Source: Flavobacteriales bacterium (GTDB lineage Bacteria > Bacteroidota > Bacteroidia > Flavobacteriales_F > PHOS-HE28). Taken from it: a stretch of 64,000 bases of DNA. Position numbers and translations under genes: made by a program. Below are positions 1-8,907 of the stretch, one piece after another; the stretch's first letter is position 1; the number at the start of each line of letters is the position of its first letter. The stretch is taken from the NCBI GenBank assembly GCA_016718655.1, contig JADKCV010000003.1, positions 1 through 64,000 of the forward strand, in the 5' to 3' direction. The notes beneath the pieces are model-generated. The model saw nothing but the letters and a program-made list of their open reading frames with translations. It was not told the origin of the DNA and made no database searches.

Positions 1-1
1 C

Positions 2-526
2 ATGTCCAGTGATATCGCCATCCACCTCTTCATCCTGACCCTCTCCTGCGCCGGGGTCTTTTTCGCGCTGCTCTCCTTACGGTCCACCTTCACCCTGAGC
101 GGCCGCATCGCGGGAAGGGTCCGTACGGACGTGCCGATACGGGCCACATTGAGGACCGCCCAAGGGGGAAGGTCCCGGATCCGTTTGTCCTCCTCCGGTC
201 GGTTCCGTGTGGCACTGTCCACCCATTGCCGGGCGACCATCGTGATCACTCAACACCGGCAGATCTTGCGTACCATCAGCATACAGCCGTTTGCGACCCA
301 CCGTTCAGGGAATTGCCAAAGTCGCACGGTACTTGACCTCGGGGATATCCTGCTGAACGCGCAGGAGGTGCAACAGGGTCAGTGCCAACTGTTCTACCGT
401 TCCGGATGCACGGTGGCCATCACCTCCGGAACGGCCCGTGTTCGCCAGGTCCCTTTTGACCGCCAGTTGCTCGATCATTCCGACCATTGGTTCAGGGAGT
501 CTGGCTCAGGGCGCCGATCGGCATGA
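2..526 (+). CDS. Hypothetical membrane-anchored protein, possibly 5'-truncated
   Basis: The reading frame is open from the window edge, so the ATG at base 2 may be internal to a longer gene. Residues about 7-25 form a hydrophobic segment that could be a signal anchor. It is followed by a beta-rich stretch with the pattern FTLSGRI...GRFRVAL, which loosely resembles the carboxypeptidase-regulatory-like fold of many Bacteroidota envelope proteins; this is inference. Cysteines are few and no catalytic motif is visible. The next gene on the same strand is a secreted T9SS protein about 50 bases downstream. Function unknown. Confidence 0.5.
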   Translation: MSSDIAIHLFILTLSCAGVFFALLSLRSTFTLSGRIAGRVRTDVPIRATLRTAQGGRSRIRLSSSGRFRVALSTHCRATIVITQHRQILRTISIQPFATHRSGNCQSRTVLDLGDILLNAQEVQQGQCQLFYRSGCTVAITSGTARVRQVPFDRQLLDHSDHWFRESGSGRRSA

Positions 527-573
527 CCTTCGGTCACACTCCAGCACAGAGCCTTCCTCAACTTGACCGCACC

Positions 574-2350
574 ATGTCCATCCCTCGCATCATCGGTCTG
601 CTATTGTTGCTAACGACGACCGGCTTTTCGATCCTCGCCCAACGGCTGGACATCGAGACGCAGGCTGCCGGCGGATTCATGGTCGTCACCGCGTGCACCA
701 TGATCAGCGAGGATGACGCCGTTTTCGTGGGCAGAGCTTCAGTTTTCCGCATCAGCAACGGCAACGTACTGTGGAGCAAGGTCCTGCTGGATACCACGGT
801 GTACTACAATGAAGCCCACTTCCATGCTGTTGCGCTCGCCAGCAATGGCGACATCATCGTGACGGGAGAGGAGTCCCGCTTCGGTCTGCACTACGGCTTC
901 ATCGCTCGACTGGATCAAGATGGTGTTCTGCTATGGAGCACCTCGGTGCGTCCCGGTATGGAAGCCACCCGTTTCATGTCAGTGCTGCAAGCAGCGGATG
1001 GGTCGCTTTACGTGAGCGGTGATACCGGCACATCCGGCCAGTGGAATGAATGCGTGGCCCGGTTCGCCTCGACCGGTGAACTGCTATGGTTCCGTGACAT
1101 CGACTATCCCGCTAGCCAACACGGCCGGGATGCCATTCTGGAAGGGGACACCTTGGTGGTCTTGGGCAGCACCACCCTTGGTTCGGGCGTCGGGGATATG
1201 GCGCTGTTCCGCTATGCCCCGGATGGCACCCTTCTGACCTTCAGAACCCTGGGCACCGGTGACAATGAGTGGCCCACTACGCTGCTGGCCGATGGTATGG
1301 GTGGGTATGTGGTCTCATACCATTCCGGGATAGACCGTATCGGCGTCCTTCGGCTTGGACCCACCTTTCAGCCCGTTGGATCTCCACGTATTCTCTCGTC
1401 GGGTTATGACCTGGGGTGTGTCGGTGCACTTTGGAATACCGCCACTCAGTCCTGTACGATGGCGGGAATGGCCGCCAATTCAACGGACTACTTCGGCATG
1501 TCCGTACAGGTCTCGCTGGCGGATAATACGGTCACGTGGGAACGTTCCTATCCAGGAACCAGTTTTGCCCTGGCAATATCATCGAACCCTTCGTCGATCT
1601 CAAGCATGATCATGTGCAATCCCAATGGCTTCAATGGAAATGGATCCTATCCATTGCATTTGTTCTCCGTGAACCTCTCCACAGGCACTGATATGGGTGG
1701 TAACCCATGCGACCCTTCACCCGCGCTGAACGTGGTGGTCACCCAAGGCTCCATATCGGTCATGGATCATACGGTCACGAACCGGATCCATGTTCCCGAA
1801 GTGACCCATGGCATCACGGTACAGGATCGCCCGTTGATGACCAGCTCCTGCCCTCAGACCCCACTTCCGGTGGAATGGCTGGACTGGGAGGTGCTGGCCG
1901 CAGAAGATGGCATCCTACTTTCCTGGAGCACTGGGTCGGAGTGGAACAATGACCACTACGCCATCGAACGCAGCTTTGATGGCGGAAGCTGGCATGGAAT
2001 AGGAGTGGTTCCAAGTGCCGGGAACAGCGCAGCACGGGTGGACTATACCTGGACCGACCGCGAACCGATCCAAGGCACGGCCTACTATCGCCTGCGACAA
2101 GTGGACCAGGATGGGAGCCTCCTTCTCCACGGTGCATTCGGTGGAATGGGCCATCGACCATGACGCTGCCCTGTTCCTCCCAAATCCGACAATGCCAGGG
2201 CAACCGGTGCATGCATTCGAGTCCGTGGTCCTGTTCGATCTGGTCGGAAAGCAGCTGAGCGGACCGGTGGATCACTTCCTGGCCCCGGATCGACCAGGGG
2301 TTTATCTTGTGCGTGGAAAGAGCCGCTGTGAGCGGCTGGTGGTCCAATGA
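574..2350 (+). CDS. T9SS type A sorting-domain protein, split by a frameshift
   Basis: The start at 574 is chosen because it opens a clear signal peptide (MSIPRIIGLLLLLTTTGFSILAQ). The body, residues about 25-440, is built of short repeated strands such as IARLDQDGVLLWS, like the beta-propeller N-terminus of other secreted Bacteroidota proteins; the protein at 42543-45401 has the same style. After a YYRLRQVDQDGS motif, which typically precedes a type A sorting domain, the frame ends early at 2163. The +1 frame continues with VEWAIDHDAALFLPNPT...VVLFDLVGKQLSG...GVYLVRG and stops at 2350, which is a good C-terminal sorting domain. Removing one base at about 2116-2121 restores a 591-residue protein. 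It is probably exported by Sec, then across the outer membrane by T9SS. The frameshift may be a sequencing error. Confidence 0.8.
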
Positions 2351-2384
2351 CCGGACCGCAAGAACCTCTTGACCCCTGAATCCT

Positions 2385-3141
2385 ATGGCAAACGGCCTAA
2401 CCGCAGTGATCGTGGACGATGAAGAAGCTCCACGGACGATGCTCACCGGCATGCTGAAACGCAACCATCCGGACATCCATCTGCTGGGTGTCGCGGAGGA
2501 CGTTCCTGCCGGCATCGACCTGATACGTCGCTCTTCACCGCAGATCTTGTTCCTGGACATTGAACTGAAGGACCGCACAGGATTCGATCTGCTACGTTCC
2601 CTTGGCGAGACCAAGCCGCACGTCATCTTCACCACGGCCCATGAGAGCTACGCGGTGAAAGCCATCCGGTTCAGCGCCTTGGATTATCTGTTGAAGCCCA
2701 TCGATGCGCAGGAACTGAGCGAAGCGATCATCAAAGCCTGGCAAATGGTCCGCACTTCGGACAAGCCAGCCATGGTGGACATGCTGCTGAAGAACATCGA
2801 TCGGTCCACCGGGGAACGGATCGTTGCGCTCCCGGTCAGCGATGGATTGGAACTGATCCACGTGAACGAGATCGTGGTGTGTGAATCGGATTCGAACTAT
2901 ACCACGTTGCACATGCGCGACGGAAAGCGACTACTGATCTCCAGGACGCTGAAGGAGTTCGAGGACCTGTTGGGTGAACAGGAGTTCATCCGGGTCCACA
3001 ATTCGTTCCTGATCAACAAAGAAGCACATCAAGAAGTACATCAAGGGCGAAGGCGGAGAGGTGATCATGTCCAACGGAATGAACATCGCTGTGTCCCGAC
3101 GAAAGAAACAAGAGCTCATGGACGCTTTGGAGCGCCTTTGA
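2385..3141 (+). CDS. LytTR-family response regulator, frameshifted near the 3' end
   Basis: Residues 5-120 are a receiver domain with the acidic pair DDEE, phosphoacceptor D58 (LFLDIE) and the conserved Lys in LLKPID. Residues about 140-250 form a LytTR DNA-binding domain, with ESDSNYTTLHM and FIRVHNSFLINK visible. The frame then derails: the expected ending KKHIKKYIKG...NGMNIAVSRRKKQELMDAL lies in the next frame and stops at 3141. One extra A in the AAA at 3018-3020 explains this, and the corrected protein is 251 residues. It lies 34 bases downstream of a secreted-protein gene. No cognate LytS/YpdA-type kinase is nearby, although such kinases in Bacteroidota are often encoded elsewhere. Confidence 0.88.
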
Positions 3142-3150
3142 TACAGGGGC

Positions 3151-3621
3151 ATGAACGACCCACCTCGTCGGTCACGAACAGGTCACCTCCCCTTGTGCAC
3201 GGGAGTTGGGTGGAATACAGGATTCCAACGTGGAACCCGATGGACTTCTTTTGTACTACTGTGCATCGCACTCGGCCCCGAAACTGCATTCGGACAGCGG
3301 TTCATCCGGAACTACACGGTCCTGCATGACAGTATTCCCATTGTGCTGGAACATACCCGCACGGCATCTGTACTACCGCCTTTGAACGTGCATTGTTTTT
3401 GCCTTCGGGTGCCCGATGAAGTGAATGGCAAGGTGCTTGTCGAACTACTGGATGTCTCACCGAACGGGTTCGCCAACTTCCAAGGCTTTGCTTCTCAAGG
3501 GAGATTACGAGGGTGCTTCCATCTGGGCTCCATCCGGGTCGAAAGCGGGGTCATCCGGTACAATGATCTGCCTGCGACCCATGCCACTCTGCGCCGACCT
3601 TTGGATGATCGGTTCCGTTGA
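3151..3621 (+). CDS. Hypothetical secreted protein
   Basis: A hydrophobic stretch at about residues 32-48 (TSFVLLCIALGPETAFG) looks like a signal peptide, so the true start is probably downstream of the first ATG or at an alternative codon. The mature part (RFIRNYTVLHDSIPIVLEHT...) is about 105 residues and contains two cysteines in a CFCL motif plus one later Cys. I do not recognise a family. It begins only 10 bases after the LytTR regulator ends. The start is uncertain and the reading frame itself is only moderately supported. Confidence 0.45.
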   Translation: MNDPPRRSRTGHLPLCTGVGWNTGFQRGTRWTSFVLLCIALGPETAFGQRFIRNYTVLHDSIPIVLEHTRTASVLPPLNVHCFCLRVPDEVNGKVLVELLDVSPNGFANFQGFASQGRLRGCFHLGSIRVESGVIRYNDLPATHATLRRPLDDRFR

Positions 3622-3714
3622 TGTTCCTGAGCTCTTTCTGAGGAGTACGCTGCTGCGAGGGGCATTCCTGCCCCCTTGGTCCAGGCATGGGCCTTCGTCG
3701 GCGATCGCCTCTCC

Positions 3715-3722
3715 TACCTTCG
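3715..3722 (+). promoter_or_regulatory. Putative Bacteroidota -7 element (TACCTTCG)
   Basis: TACCTTCG fits the TAnnTTyG pattern seen before several genes in this window. It ends only 4 bases before the ATG of the CDF transporter, so the transcript would be leaderless or nearly so. No clear -33 TTTG was identified. Confidence 0.35.
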
Positions 3723-3726
3723 CCCC

Positions 3727-4653
3727 ATGCCCCACGACCACGCGCATGCCCATGCCGGACATGACCACCACGGTCATGATCATGGCCACGGTCACGCGGC
3801 CGGGGCGGCCTCGCTGCGGGTGGCCTTCTTCATCAACCTCGCCTTCACGGTGGTGGAGGCCGTGGGCGGCTGGTGGACGGGCAGCATCGCGGTGCTGACG
3901 GATGCCCTGCACGATGCCGGCGACTGCCTGGTGCTGGGCACCGCGTGGTGGCTGCAACGGGTGGCGATGAAGGGGCGCGACGCGCAGTACAGCTACGGAT
4001 ACGGGCGGTACAGCATGTTGGGCGGCTGGCTCACGAGCGTGGTGCTGATGGTGGGCGCAGGGGCGATGCTGGTGCTGAGCGTGCCCAAGCTGTGGGCGCC
4101 GGAGCTGCCGCATACCACGGGCATGATGGGGATCGCTGTCTTCGGGCTGCTGATGAACGGGTTGGCGGCGTGGCAGCTGCACGGGGGGGCCAGCCTGAAC
4201 GAGCGCGGCGCCTACCTGCACCTGCTGGAGGATGTGCTGGGCTGGGCGGCGGTGCTGGTGGGCGCGGTCGTCATGTACCTCACCGGATGGGCCATCGTGG
4301 ACCCCTTGATGAGCGTGGGGATCAGCGTGTTCATCCTCTCGAACGCCGTGGGCACCCTGCGCAAGAGCACGGGCATCCTGATGCAGGAGATCCCCGCGGG
4401 CATCGACATGCAGGCCATCCGAACCCGGCTGATGACCATCCCCCACGTGAGGGACCTGCACGACCAGCACACGTGGACACTGGACGGCAACCTGGTGGTG
4501 CACACGGTGCACGTGGTGGTGGCCGATGTGGACCTGCTTCAGGCCAGGGCGATCAAGGCCCAGGCACGGGCGGAACTGAAGGCGCTGGGGATCCACCATG
4601 CGACCATCGAACTGGAATGGGCCGATGAGCACTGCGGCCTGGAACACCACTGA
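3727..4653 (+). CDS. Cation diffusion facilitator (CDF) metal exporter
   Basis: This 308-residue protein begins with a histidine/aspartate-rich tail (residues 2-24), a typical metal-binding N-terminus of ZitB/CzcD-like CDF transporters. About six membrane segments follow. TM2 contains the metal-site motif ALHDAGD and TM5 carries HLLEDVLGW, matching the HxxxD...HxxxD transport site. A cytoplasmic C-terminal domain of about 90 residues includes HDQHTWTLDG and ends with His residues. The likely role is Zn2+/Cd2+/Co2+ efflux from the cytoplasm by proton antiport; the exact metal cannot be read. The start at 3727 is used because upstream codons would precede the histidine tail and the promoter element. 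Confidence 0.93.
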   Translation: MPHDHAHAHAGHDHHGHDHGHGHAAGAASLRVAFFINLAFTVVEAVGGWWTGSIAVLTDALHDAGDCLVLGTAWWLQRVAMKGRDAQYSYGYGRYSMLGGWLTSVVLMVGAGAMLVLSVPKLWAPELPHTTGMMGIAVFGLLMNGLAAWQLHGGASLNERGAYLHLLEDVLGWAAVLVGAVVMYLTGWAIVDPLMSVGISVFILSNAVGTLRKSTGILMQEIPAGIDMQAIRTRLMTIPHVRDLHDQHTWTLDGNLVVHTVHVVVADVDLLQARAIKAQARAELKALGIHHATIELEWADEHCGLEHH

Positions 4654-4656
4654 GCC

Positions 4657-4836
4657 ATGAGAAAGCGCCTCTTCCAACTATTGGCCCGCGTGAACAAGGC
4701 CGTGCTGCCGCGGCTGTGGGACAAGGACCTGCTGCGCCTGAGCAAGGGTCAGAAGCTGATGGTGGCGTGGCGGTATTGGGTGACAAAGAACGCCTCTGAG
4801 GAGGGAAAGGCCGATCCCTCTAATTTCGGCCGGTGA
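4657..4836 (+). CDS. Small basic protein, like the short 'SsrA-binding' annotated proteins of Flavobacteriia
   Basis: This 59-residue frame (MRKRLFQLLARVNKAVLPRL...) starts 3 bases after the CDF gene. Its stop overlaps the GTG start of the CotH gene (GTGA), so it appears translationally coupled. The LLARVNKAVLP and WRYWVTKNA blocks resemble a family of roughly 45-60-residue proteins in Flavobacteriia that databases often label SsrA-binding protein, although they are much shorter than real SmpB. That resemblance is from memory. The protein is rich in Lys/Arg and lacks a signal peptide, so it is probably cytoplasmic. Function unknown. Confidence 0.7.
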   Translation: MRKRLFQLLARVNKAVLPRLWDKDLLRLSKGQKLMVAWRYWVTKNASEEGKADPSNFGR

Positions 4837-6908
4837 GAGCCTTGGCTATTCTCTGTGCGCTGTTCGTCGTTGGGTTGCTCCCAGCGCAGACCCCGTTGGT
4901 GATCAATGAGCTGCAGGCGGCCAACCACCGCACGCTGGTGATGGCTGATGGCGATTCGCCGGACTGGATCGAATTGTACAACCCCGGTCGCAAGATGGTG
5001 GAGCTGCAGGGTATGCAACTGAGCCTGCGCGATCAACGGCATGTGTTCACCGGGTCGTTGCGCGTGGCGCCCAAGGGTCGCGTACTGCTGTTCTGCGATG
5101 GACGCCTGAGCGCGGGTCCCGAGCACGTGGGGTTCCCGCTGGACCGCGAAGGCGGCACGCTGCTGCTGATCGCGGCTGACCGGGTGACGATCCTGGACGT
5201 GTTCACATACCCCGCCATGCCATCGGACGTAGCCCTGGGTCGCGTGCCCGATGGCTCGCAAAGCTGGAGCCTGCTGGAAGAGCCGACACCGGGCCAGACG
5301 AACAGGACGCCGAGCAGCGGGATCTCCCGCAGCATCGCGCCAGCCCCGGAGGCCGACCGCACGGGAGGTCTCTACAGCGCACCGATCACAGTGGTGCTGA
5401 GCGCCCCCGCGGGCAGCAGCATCCGCTGCACCACGGATGGTAGTGACCCGCGAAAGGGCGGCACCCCGGTCGATGGGCCGATCACCATTGCGCGTTCCAG
5501 CGTGCTGCGCGCGATCACCACGGCACCCGGACAGCTCGCCAGCGCCGAGACGAACCACACCTACCTTATCGGCATGGCCACGGGTCCTGCCCTGGCCCTC
5601 TCGCTGGACCCGGCCGATCTGTGGGCGGACAGCACGGGGATCAACGTGGACGGTGCCTTCGCGAACTTCAGTCGCGGAGGCGAGGCATGGGAACGCTCCG
5701 CGCATGTACAGCGGCCCGGTACCAGCGCGCTGCCCGTGGGCCTGCGCATCAGCGGGAGCGGTTCGCGCGGCCAGCCGAAACGCTCCTTCAAGCTCTACCT
5801 CCGCGATCGTTACGCCAGTCCGGACAGTGGCTGGGCCTTTGCCGATGGCACGCACTGCGATGAGGTGATGCTGCGCGCCGATGCCACGCCGCACGCCTTT
5901 CTGCGCAACCTGCTGATGAGCACCCTGGTGGAGCGCTTCGCACTGAACGTGGAGACGCAGCCCTCCGAGGTGCTCTCCCTGAGCCTGAACGCCGAGCCCT
6001 GGGGCCTTTACCGCCTGATGCCCCCGAAGGACGCGCAGTGGCTGCGCCAGCGTGCCGGTGTGGAGGCCGTGGAGGTGTTGGAAGGTCCGGCGGCCACGCC
6101 ACTGGCCGGGCACAACACGCATTTCCTGCAGGCCCGGGAGGCCCTGTTCGCCGGTGCCCCGGTGGACAGCCTGGCCGGCCTGATGCACGTGGAAAGCCTG
6201 ATCGACCTGGCGAGCCTGGACCTCTTCACCGGCCGCGCTGACCACGACCTGAACGTGCGCTGCTACCGACCGCGCCAGACCGGTGGCCGTTGGCGCTGGG
6301 TGCTCTTCGACATGGACCTGTGGGCACCGGCGGAGGAGAACACGGTGGAACGCCTCTGCGCCTCGTCCCAAGTGGAGACCCCCTATCTGCCGCAACTGCT
6401 GGACCACCCCGAACTACAGCAGCTACTGCTGGCCCGTCTTACCGCGCTGCAGGCCACGGTGCTGCATCCGACGGTGGCCGGGGCGGTGCTGGACAGCCTG
6501 TACCGCACCCACGCCGCAGTGATGAACGCCGACCACGTGCGCTGGACCAATGAGATGGAACTGCCCCTACCCGCCGAGAGCCGGGAAGCACTGACCACGC
6601 ACCTGAACGCGCGGCCCGAGCACCTCATGCAAGACCTCGCCTCGCGCACCGGCCGCAGTGTGCAGCACGTTCGGGTTGAAGTTCCTCCAGCCCACCAGGG
6701 CCAGGTGCTGCTGGATGGACTTCCGCTGCCCGAGGGACGCCAGGATATCCGCTGCCTGTCAGGCATTCCGGCCACGCTGGAACTACGCCCCGCAGCGGGC
6801 TATGAACTCGGCAAGGGACGCGGTTTGAAAGGCGACGGCCCCTTCCACCTGGAGGACCTGTCGCGTTCGGGACCGATCCGGGTGAAGTTCGTACTGCTGG
6901 CCCCTTGA
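4833..6908 (+). CDS. Secreted CotH-kinase-family protein with lamin-tail domain
   Basis: A GTG start gives a signal peptide (MRALAILCALFVVGLLPAQ). The next domain, residues about 20-155, has the lamin-tail pattern LVINELQAAN...DWIELYNPG. Residues about 180-245 look like the chitobiase/beta-hexosaminidase C-terminal fold (GLYSAPITVVLSAP...IRCTTDGSDP). From about 260 to 540 comes a CotH-like kinase region with RISGSGSRGQPKRSFKLYLRD, WGLYRLMPPKD and RWRWVLFDMDLW. This LTD-CHB_HEX-CotH order is common in secreted Bacteroidota proteins. No T9SS sorting domain is visible at the C-terminus, unlike many relatives. Overlap with the small upstream gene suggests one transcript. A role in surface protein phosphorylation or spore-coat-like assembly is inferred only from the family name. 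Confidence 0.85.
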   Translation: MRALAILCALFVVGLLPAQTPLVINELQAANHRTLVMADGDSPDWIELYNPGRKMVELQGMQLSLRDQRHVFTGSLRVAPKGRVLLFCDGRLSAGPEHVGFPLDREGGTLLLIAADRVTILDVFTYPAMPSDVALGRVPDGSQSWSLLEEPTPGQTNRTPSSGISRSIAPAPEADRTGGLYSAPITVVLSAPAGSSIRCTTDGSDPRKGGTPVDGPITIARSSVLRAITTAPGQLASAETNHTYLIGMATGPALALSLDPADLWADSTGINVDGAFANFSRGGEAWERSAHVQRPGTSALPVGLRISGSGSRGQPKRSFKLYLRDRYASPDSGWAFADGTHCDEVMLRADATPHAFLRNLLMSTLVERFALNVETQPSEVLSLSLNAEPWGLYRLMPPKDAQWLRQRAGVEAVEVLEGPAATPLAGHNTHFLQAREALFAGAPVDSLAGLMHVESLIDLASLDLFTGRADHDLNVRCYRPRQTGGRWRWVLFDMDLWAPAEENTVERLCASSQVETPYLPQLLDHPELQQLLLARLTALQATVLHPTVAGAVLDSLYRTHAAVMNADHVRWTNEMELPLPAESREALTTHLNARPEHLMQDLASRTGRSVQHVRVEVPPAHQGQVLLDGLPLPEGRQDIRCLSGIPATLELRPAAGYELGKGRGLKGDGPFHLEDLSRSGPIRVKFVLLAP

Positions 6909-6922
6909 GCGTGTGTGCGGGC

Positions 6923-7610
6923 TCAGGCCAGCACCGTCTTCAACAACGAATCGAAGAGCGAGCGGCCATCGGTGTTGCCCAGACGCTCATCGCAGGCCCG
7001 TTCGGGGTGCGGCATCATGCCGAAGACGTTGCGGGCGCTGTTGCACACCCCGGCGATGTTCTCCTTGCTCCCGTTGGGGTTCGCACCGTCATGGATCTTG
7101 CCGTCGGCATCGCAGTAGCGGAACAGCACCTGATCGCCCTCCTGGAGCATCTTCAGCGTGGCGGAGTCGGCGTGGTAGCGGCCTTCGCCATGGGCGATGG
7201 GGATCTTCAGGGCCTTGTCCGGCACCGCGCTGGTGAGCAGGGTCTTGCGCGTGGCGGGACGGATGAACACGTTCTTTGCGATGAACTTCTGCCCCTCGTT
7301 GTGCAACAGCGCACCGGGCACCAGGCCGGCCTCGCACAGCACCTGGAAACCGTTGCAGACGCCGAGGACCAAGCCGCCTTTCTTGGCGTGCGCGGCCACC
7401 TCCTGCATGATGGGCGAGAAACGCGCAATGGCACCGCTGCGCAGGTAATCTCCGAAGGAGAACCCGCCTGGGAGCACGACCATGTCCACCTTGTAGATCG
7501 TGGTCCTTGTGCCACAGACGCTCCACGGGCTGGCCCAGCGTGGTCTCCAGCACATGGATCATGTCCTCGTCACAATTCGATCCAGGGAAGGTGACCACAC
7601 CGAATTTCAT
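6923..7610 (-). CDS. purQ: Phosphoribosylformylglycinamidine synthase subunit I (PurQ), frameshifted
   Basis: PurQ is the glutaminase subunit that supplies ammonia for the fourth step of purine synthesis. The first 40 residues (MKFGVVTFPGSNCDEDM...LWHKDHDLQ) lie in one frame, and the rest (VDMVVLPGGFSFGDYLRSG...) in another. The junction is at about 7485-7494. The second part holds the catalytic Cys motif VLGVCNGFQVL and the His-Glu of MMPHPERA, so all functional residues are present. The span is 3n+1 bases, consistent with one extra or two missing bases. The gene is needed for purine synthesis and is otherwise intact, so an assembly indel is the likeliest cause. Its 3' end converges with the CotH gene, 14 bases apart. 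Confidence 0.9.
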
Positions 7611-7639
7611 GGGGCTGAGTAGCTAAGTGAACAGTGGCG

Positions 7640-7647
7640 CGAAGGTA
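7640..7647 (-). promoter_or_regulatory. Putative -7 element of purQ (TACCTTCG)
   Basis: On the minus strand TACCTTCG ends 29 bases before the purQ ATG and matches the TAnnTTyG pattern recurring in this window. No PUR-box or purine riboswitch was recognised. Confidence 0.35.
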
Positions 7648-7677
7648 AGCGCCATGCGATCGACAACATTCCAGCCA

Positions 7678-8655
7678 TCATCCCCACTGTACCCAACAGG
7701 CCAGTGCGAACAGCGCGAGCATGGAAGAGCCGCTCAGCCAATGATGCCTATCACCCATGAACGCATAGGACCCCACGACCGCCAGCGGCACGGCCAATAG
7801 CACAGGGGGAAAAGCTTCGTTCAAGACCCACACCCCGCCCATGAGCACTGCGATGGCGGCACAGAAAGCCAGTAACGACGCACGCACGTTCCTCACCCGC
7901 ATGATGCTTCTCTGGTAACTACCTGCGAACCGGTAAAAGGCCACGATAAGCACAGGGAGTAGCAGCGCATTCAGCAACCAACGTTGGCCTCGGGGAGCGG
8001 GGGCGGTATCCACCACACGACCCATGTCGGCGATCGTCAAAAGCGGGGTCCAAGGTGTACGACCGAACAGGTGGAGCACCCCCCAGCACAGGTAGAGTAC
8101 CGCAGCACCACCTACCAGGGGCAGCATGTATTCGCGCCATTCGAAAGGACGGATGACCGACACGGAGGCCCAGACCACCACCATCAGGAACAGGTAAGGC
8201 AAATAGAACAGGCCTGCCAGCCCGATGAGGACCCCGGCATCGAAGAGCTCTGCCCGTGCACCGCTGCGGTTGTTCATGGACCAAGTGCGTTGTAAGGCCC
8301 ACAACACCAAGGGCATCCCCAGGAGGGCGGGATCGAGCAGGGTGGTACGGTCGAAAGCAGCAAGCAACAGCGTGAAGAGCAGGGCGGTGAGGTGGTTGCG
8401 GCGGTCAACCAGGTCGGTATTGTTGGCCAACCCATTGAGTTGTACCGCTAGTCCACCTACGAGGACCACATGAATCAGGCCCACGAACCAAGGGTAGTGC
8501 CCGATGGCTCCGCGGACCATCGCATACAACGGCATCACCTGGCCTGGCATGGGTCCCATACCCGCGAACAGGTCACGCGCGTAGAGCAAAGGAATGATCA
8601 CCACCAAACCCAGGAGGATGGCAGGGCGATTACTGCGGAATAGGCCTGCGAGCAT
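7678..8655 (-). CDS. Polytopic membrane protein, DUF6427-like
   Basis: This 325-residue protein is almost entirely hydrophobic, with roughly eight or nine predicted membrane segments, including ILLGLVVIIPLLYA near the N-terminus and PVLLAVPLAVVGSYAFM near the C-terminus. The start MLAGLFRSNRPA and its position beside a very short membrane protein and purD match an arrangement I know from Flavobacteriia, where these are called DUF6427 and DUF6341. No catalytic or transport motif stands out. The function is unknown; the family assignment rests on synteny and general character, not on a search. Confidence 0.65.
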   Translation of the reverse strand: MLAGLFRSNRPAILLGLVVIIPLLYARDLFAGMGPMPGQVMPLYAMVRGAIGHYPWFVGLIHVVLVGGLAVQLNGLANNTDLVDRRNHLTALLFTLLLAAFDRTTLLDPALLGMPLVLWALQRTWSMNNRSGARAELFDAGVLIGLAGLFYLPYLFLMVVVWASVSVIRPFEWREYMLPLVGGAAVLYLCWGVLHLFGRTPWTPLLTIADMGRVVDTAPAPRGQRWLLNALLLPVLIVAFYRFAGSYQRSIMRVRNVRASLLAFCAAIAVLMGGVWVLNEAFPPVLLAVPLAVVGSYAFMGDRHHWLSGSSMLALFALACWVQWG

Positions 8656-8682
8656 TAGGCGGAGGTGGATCGGGCGGGGACC

Positions 8683-8690
8683 TATCTTTG
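8683..8690 (+). promoter_or_regulatory. Putative -7 element (TATCTTTG)
   Basis: TATCTTTG is a perfect TAnnTTTG match, 22 bases upstream of the ATG of the small membrane protein at 8713. It lies in the divergent gap next to the DUF6427-like gene. Confidence 0.5.
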
Positions 8691-8712
8691 CCGAGCTTCA
8701 AGCTTACGAACG

Positions 8713-8892
8713 ATGCAACAGATCGCTTTCGCCCTCGGCCATTTCATGGAATGGACCTTCACGATCATCACCGGGTTGGGGTGGTTGCCTTCCATCGGCA
8801 TATCGGTGGTGTTGTTCTCCGGCATCGTCTACTGGCTCAATTTGCAGCGCCGGTACGACCGCAAGGCCGAGAAGGACGGCACCATGGCCTGA
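8713..8892 (+). CDS. Small membrane protein, DUF6341-like
   Basis: This 59-residue protein has a hydrophobic core (WTFTIITGLGWLPSIGISVV, then LFSGIVYWL), giving one long or two short membrane segments, and ends in a charged tail (RRYDRKAEKDGT). The ATG at 8713 is chosen because a strong -7 element lies 22 bases upstream; an earlier in-frame ATG would overlap that promoter. Neighbours are a DUF6427-like protein (divergent) and purD (convergent), the same set seen in Flavobacteriia. Function unknown. Confidence 0.7.
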   Translation: MQQIAFALGHFMEWTFTIITGLGWLPSIGISVVLFSGIVYWLNLQRRYDRKAEKDGTMA

Positions 8893-8907
8893 GCGCCGTC
8901 CAAGGGC

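Noticed and set aside
3727..3800. Repeat-like CATGACCACC tract
   Set aside because: It encodes the metal-binding His-rich N-terminus of the CDF protein and is not a tandem repeat.
3505..4677. Long open frame antisense to the CDF transporter
   Set aside because: Very His/Gln-rich translation is a shadow of the GC-rich coding strand; the plus-strand gene has clear family motifs.
4749..6407. Long open frame antisense to the CotH gene
   Set aside because: No domain-like pattern; the plus-strand protein has a signal peptide and recognisable domains.
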